Assembly: GCA_012841305.1 (NCBI GenBank)
Contig: DUVA01000094.1
Span: 1 to 33,861 of the forward strand
DNA from: Bacillota bacterium
GTDB taxonomy: Bacteria; Bacillota; SHA-98; UBA4971
Length of the DNA: 33,861 nt
Reading direction: 5' to 3'
The notes beneath the pieces are model-generated. The model worked only from the letters and a program-made list of their open reading frames with translations, ran no database searches and was not told where the DNA came from. Position 1 is the first letter of the stretch. The number at the start of each line of letters is the position of its first letter. Positions 32,574 through 33,861 of the stretch are shown here, one piece after another. A program made the translations under genes and the position numbers.

Positions 32574-33251
32574 GTGAGACAGGTGATAATAGAGGGAGAA
32601 TTACGGCATCAGACGGGTAAAGGCGCTGCCAGAAGAATGCGGGCACGCCGCAGAGTGCCTGCTGTGGTCTATGGGAGAAGCGAAGAGACCACAATCATTT
32701 CCCTGGATGAGCGCGAATTCGAGAAAGCGATGCAAGCGGGGCTTGGAGGAGGAACTCTGATTAAGCTGATCCTATCCAAAGATGCGGATGCGACAGGCCC
32801 GGATAAGGTTGAAAAGACTGCAATTCTCAAGGAAGTGCAGTCAGATGTCGTTCGCGGTAATGTGATTCATGTGGATTTTCAGGCCATATCTTTGGATGAA
32901 GCCATTACCACGAAAGTGCCGGTAGTGCTTCTGGGTGAAGAGAACAGGCCGAGCGACGGAGGCATCATGCAGCACATGATATGGGAACTGGAAGTGCATG
33001 CCCTTCCTATGGATATCCCTGAGCGGGTAGAGGTAGACGTTTCCAAGCTGGAGATTGGTGATTCCATTAAGGTAGGAGACCTTGACCTTCCAGAGGATGT
33101 CCAAGTAAACACCGGTGAAGATGAAGTAATCATCCTTGTCTCTGCCCCCGAAGTAGTGGTTGAAGAGGAAGCTGAGGCGGAGGATGAAGAATCGGCGGTT
33201 GAAGGGGCAGCTGAGGATCATGTCGCTGCCGGAGGGCATGAAACAGAGTAG
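32574..33251 (+). CDS. ctc: Ribosomal protein bL25 / general stress protein Ctc
   Basis: 225 residues, the long (TL5/CTC) form. The N-terminal bL25 domain binds 5S rRNA (GKGAARRMRARRRVPAVVYG), and a C-terminal beta domain follows (VPVVLLGEENRPSDGGIMQH). The tail of about 30 residues is strongly acidic (EEEAEAEDEESAVEGAAEDH). It starts at GTG after AAGGAG, 29 bp after prs. Its end overlaps the pth start by 14 bases. Confidence 0.95.
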   Translation: MRQVIIEGELRHQTGKGAARRMRARRRVPAVVYGRSEETTIISLDEREFEKAMQAGLGGGTLIKLILSKDADATGPDKVEKTAILKEVQSDVVRGNVIHVDFQAISLDEAITTKVPVVLLGEENRPSDGGIMQHMIWELEVHALPMDIPERVEVDVSKLEIGDSIKVGDLDLPEDVQVNTGEDEVIILVSAPEVVVEEEAEAEDEESAVEGAAEDHVAAGGHETE

Positions 33252-33828
33252 AAGGGAATCCAATAAAGACATAAAGATTGTAGTCGGGCTGGGGAATCCC
33301 GGCAGTCAATATGAAGGTTCCCGGCACAATGCCGGGTTTAGGGTAATGGACATATTATCCGCACGACATGGGATTCGTTTTGGAGAGTATAAGTTTTCAT
33401 CGCTCATAGGATATGGGAAGATAGCAGGGAAAGATGTTATCCTTGCCAAACCGTTGACGTATATGAATCGCAGCGGTCTTGCAGTTGACGCTATGGTGGC
33501 TTGGTACAATCTGCACCCTGGCAGCATGCTTGTTGTTCTGGATGATGTCGCGCTGGAACAAGGCAGGCTGAGAATTCGCGCCAAAGGAAGCGATGGCGGA
33601 CATAACGGGTTGAAATCCATTATCGATTCTGTAAAAACAGAAGAAATTCCTAGGCTGCGCATTGGTATTGGAATGCCCAATCCTACTGTAGACATGAGTT
33701 GCCATGTGCTTGATCTGTTTGACAAGGAAGAAATTCCCATTATATCAGAGGCTTTGCTGAGGGCAGCGGATGCTGTGTCTGTTTGGGTGGAACACGGTAT
33801 TGAGCGAGCTATGAATGAATTTAACTAA
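33238..33828 (+). CDS. pth: Peptidyl-tRNA hydrolase
   Basis: 196 residues. Family motifs: IVVGLGNPGSQYEGSRHNAG with N20 and catalytic H30, PLTYMNRSG, LVVLDDVALEQGRLRIRAKG, and SDGGHNGLKSI. It frees tRNAs from peptidyl-tRNA after abortive translation. The ATG at 33238 overlaps the end of ctc by 14 bases and has GGAGGG too close (one base) to be an ideal site, so start by termination-reinitiation is likely. Upstream in-frame starts would add an implausible basic tail. Confidence 0.95.
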   Translation: MKQSRRESNKDIKIVVGLGNPGSQYEGSRHNAGFRVMDILSARHGIRFGEYKFSSLIGYGKIAGKDVILAKPLTYMNRSGLAVDAMVAWYNLHPGSMLVVLDDVALEQGRLRIRAKGSDGGHNGLKSIIDSVKTEEIPRLRIGIGMPNPTVDMSCHVLDLFDKEEIPIISEALLRAADAVSVWVEHGIERAMNEFN

Positions 33829-33842
33829 AAGGTGAGGTTAAT

Positions 33843-33861
33843 TTGGAAGGGGCCGAAGCCC
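33843..33861 (+). CDS. Possible start of the next gene, cut by the window edge
   Basis: A TTG codon follows GGTGAGG at a good distance, 14 bp after the pth stop, and opens a frame reading MEGAEA. In related genomes mfd is often near this position, but six codons are too few to identify it. Confidence 0.3.

Overview
The window looks like chromosomal DNA from a spore-forming member of the Bacillota (Firmicutes), probably an anaerobic clostridial or related lineage. The evidence is spoVG with a sigma-H-type promoter, a sporulation-type D-Ala-D-Ala carboxypeptidase, Gram-positive Shine-Dalgarno sites with many GTG and TTG starts, and the conserved gene set ispE - nucleotidyltransferase - spoVG ... 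glmU - prs - ctc - pth. I cannot name the species. All assignments come from reading motifs; no database was searched.

Layout. 1-197: three 53-bp hairpin repeats abutting the end of a minus-strand MATE exporter gene (187-1599). 1796-8080: plus-strand housekeeping genes: a membrane-anchored serine hydrolase, a DacF-type carboxypeptidase, ispE (carrying two in-frame repeat-rich insertions), a MobA-like nucleotidyltransferase and spoVG. 8081-9145: about 1 kb without a credible gene, filled with imperfect palindromes and long hairpins. 9146-9220: tRNA-Gln(UUG) with its own promoter and a terminator shared with the convergent CCA-adding enzyme gene (9270-10652, minus). 10808-14975: an FGGY sugar kinase, an L,D-transpeptidase, a small AbrB-like protein that seems frameshifted, and a SorC-family regulator.

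15296-29987 is a co-oriented block of 13 genes. It encodes E2, E3 and a fused alpha-beta E1 of a 2-oxoacid or acetoin-type dehydrogenase complex, a VOC/epimerase-like protein, an SDR dehydrogenase, a sugar-type ABC importer (binding protein plus two permeases, no ATPase), an FGGY kinase, a zinc alcohol dehydrogenase, a triosephosphate-isomerase-like protein with an altered active site, a YjbQ (UPF0047) protein and a KpsF/GutQ-like SIS protein lacking CBS domains. The simplest reading is uptake of a polyol or sugar, oxidation to a ketose, phosphorylation, isomerisation, and oxidative cleavage of a product to an acyl-CoA. The substrate is unknown, and this block is the best candidate for an undescribed pathway.

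30138-33828: the core operon resumes with glmU, prs, ctc (L25) and pth. In Bacillus subtilis spoVG and glmU are adjacent, so about 22 kb separates two halves of a normally contiguous core locus here.
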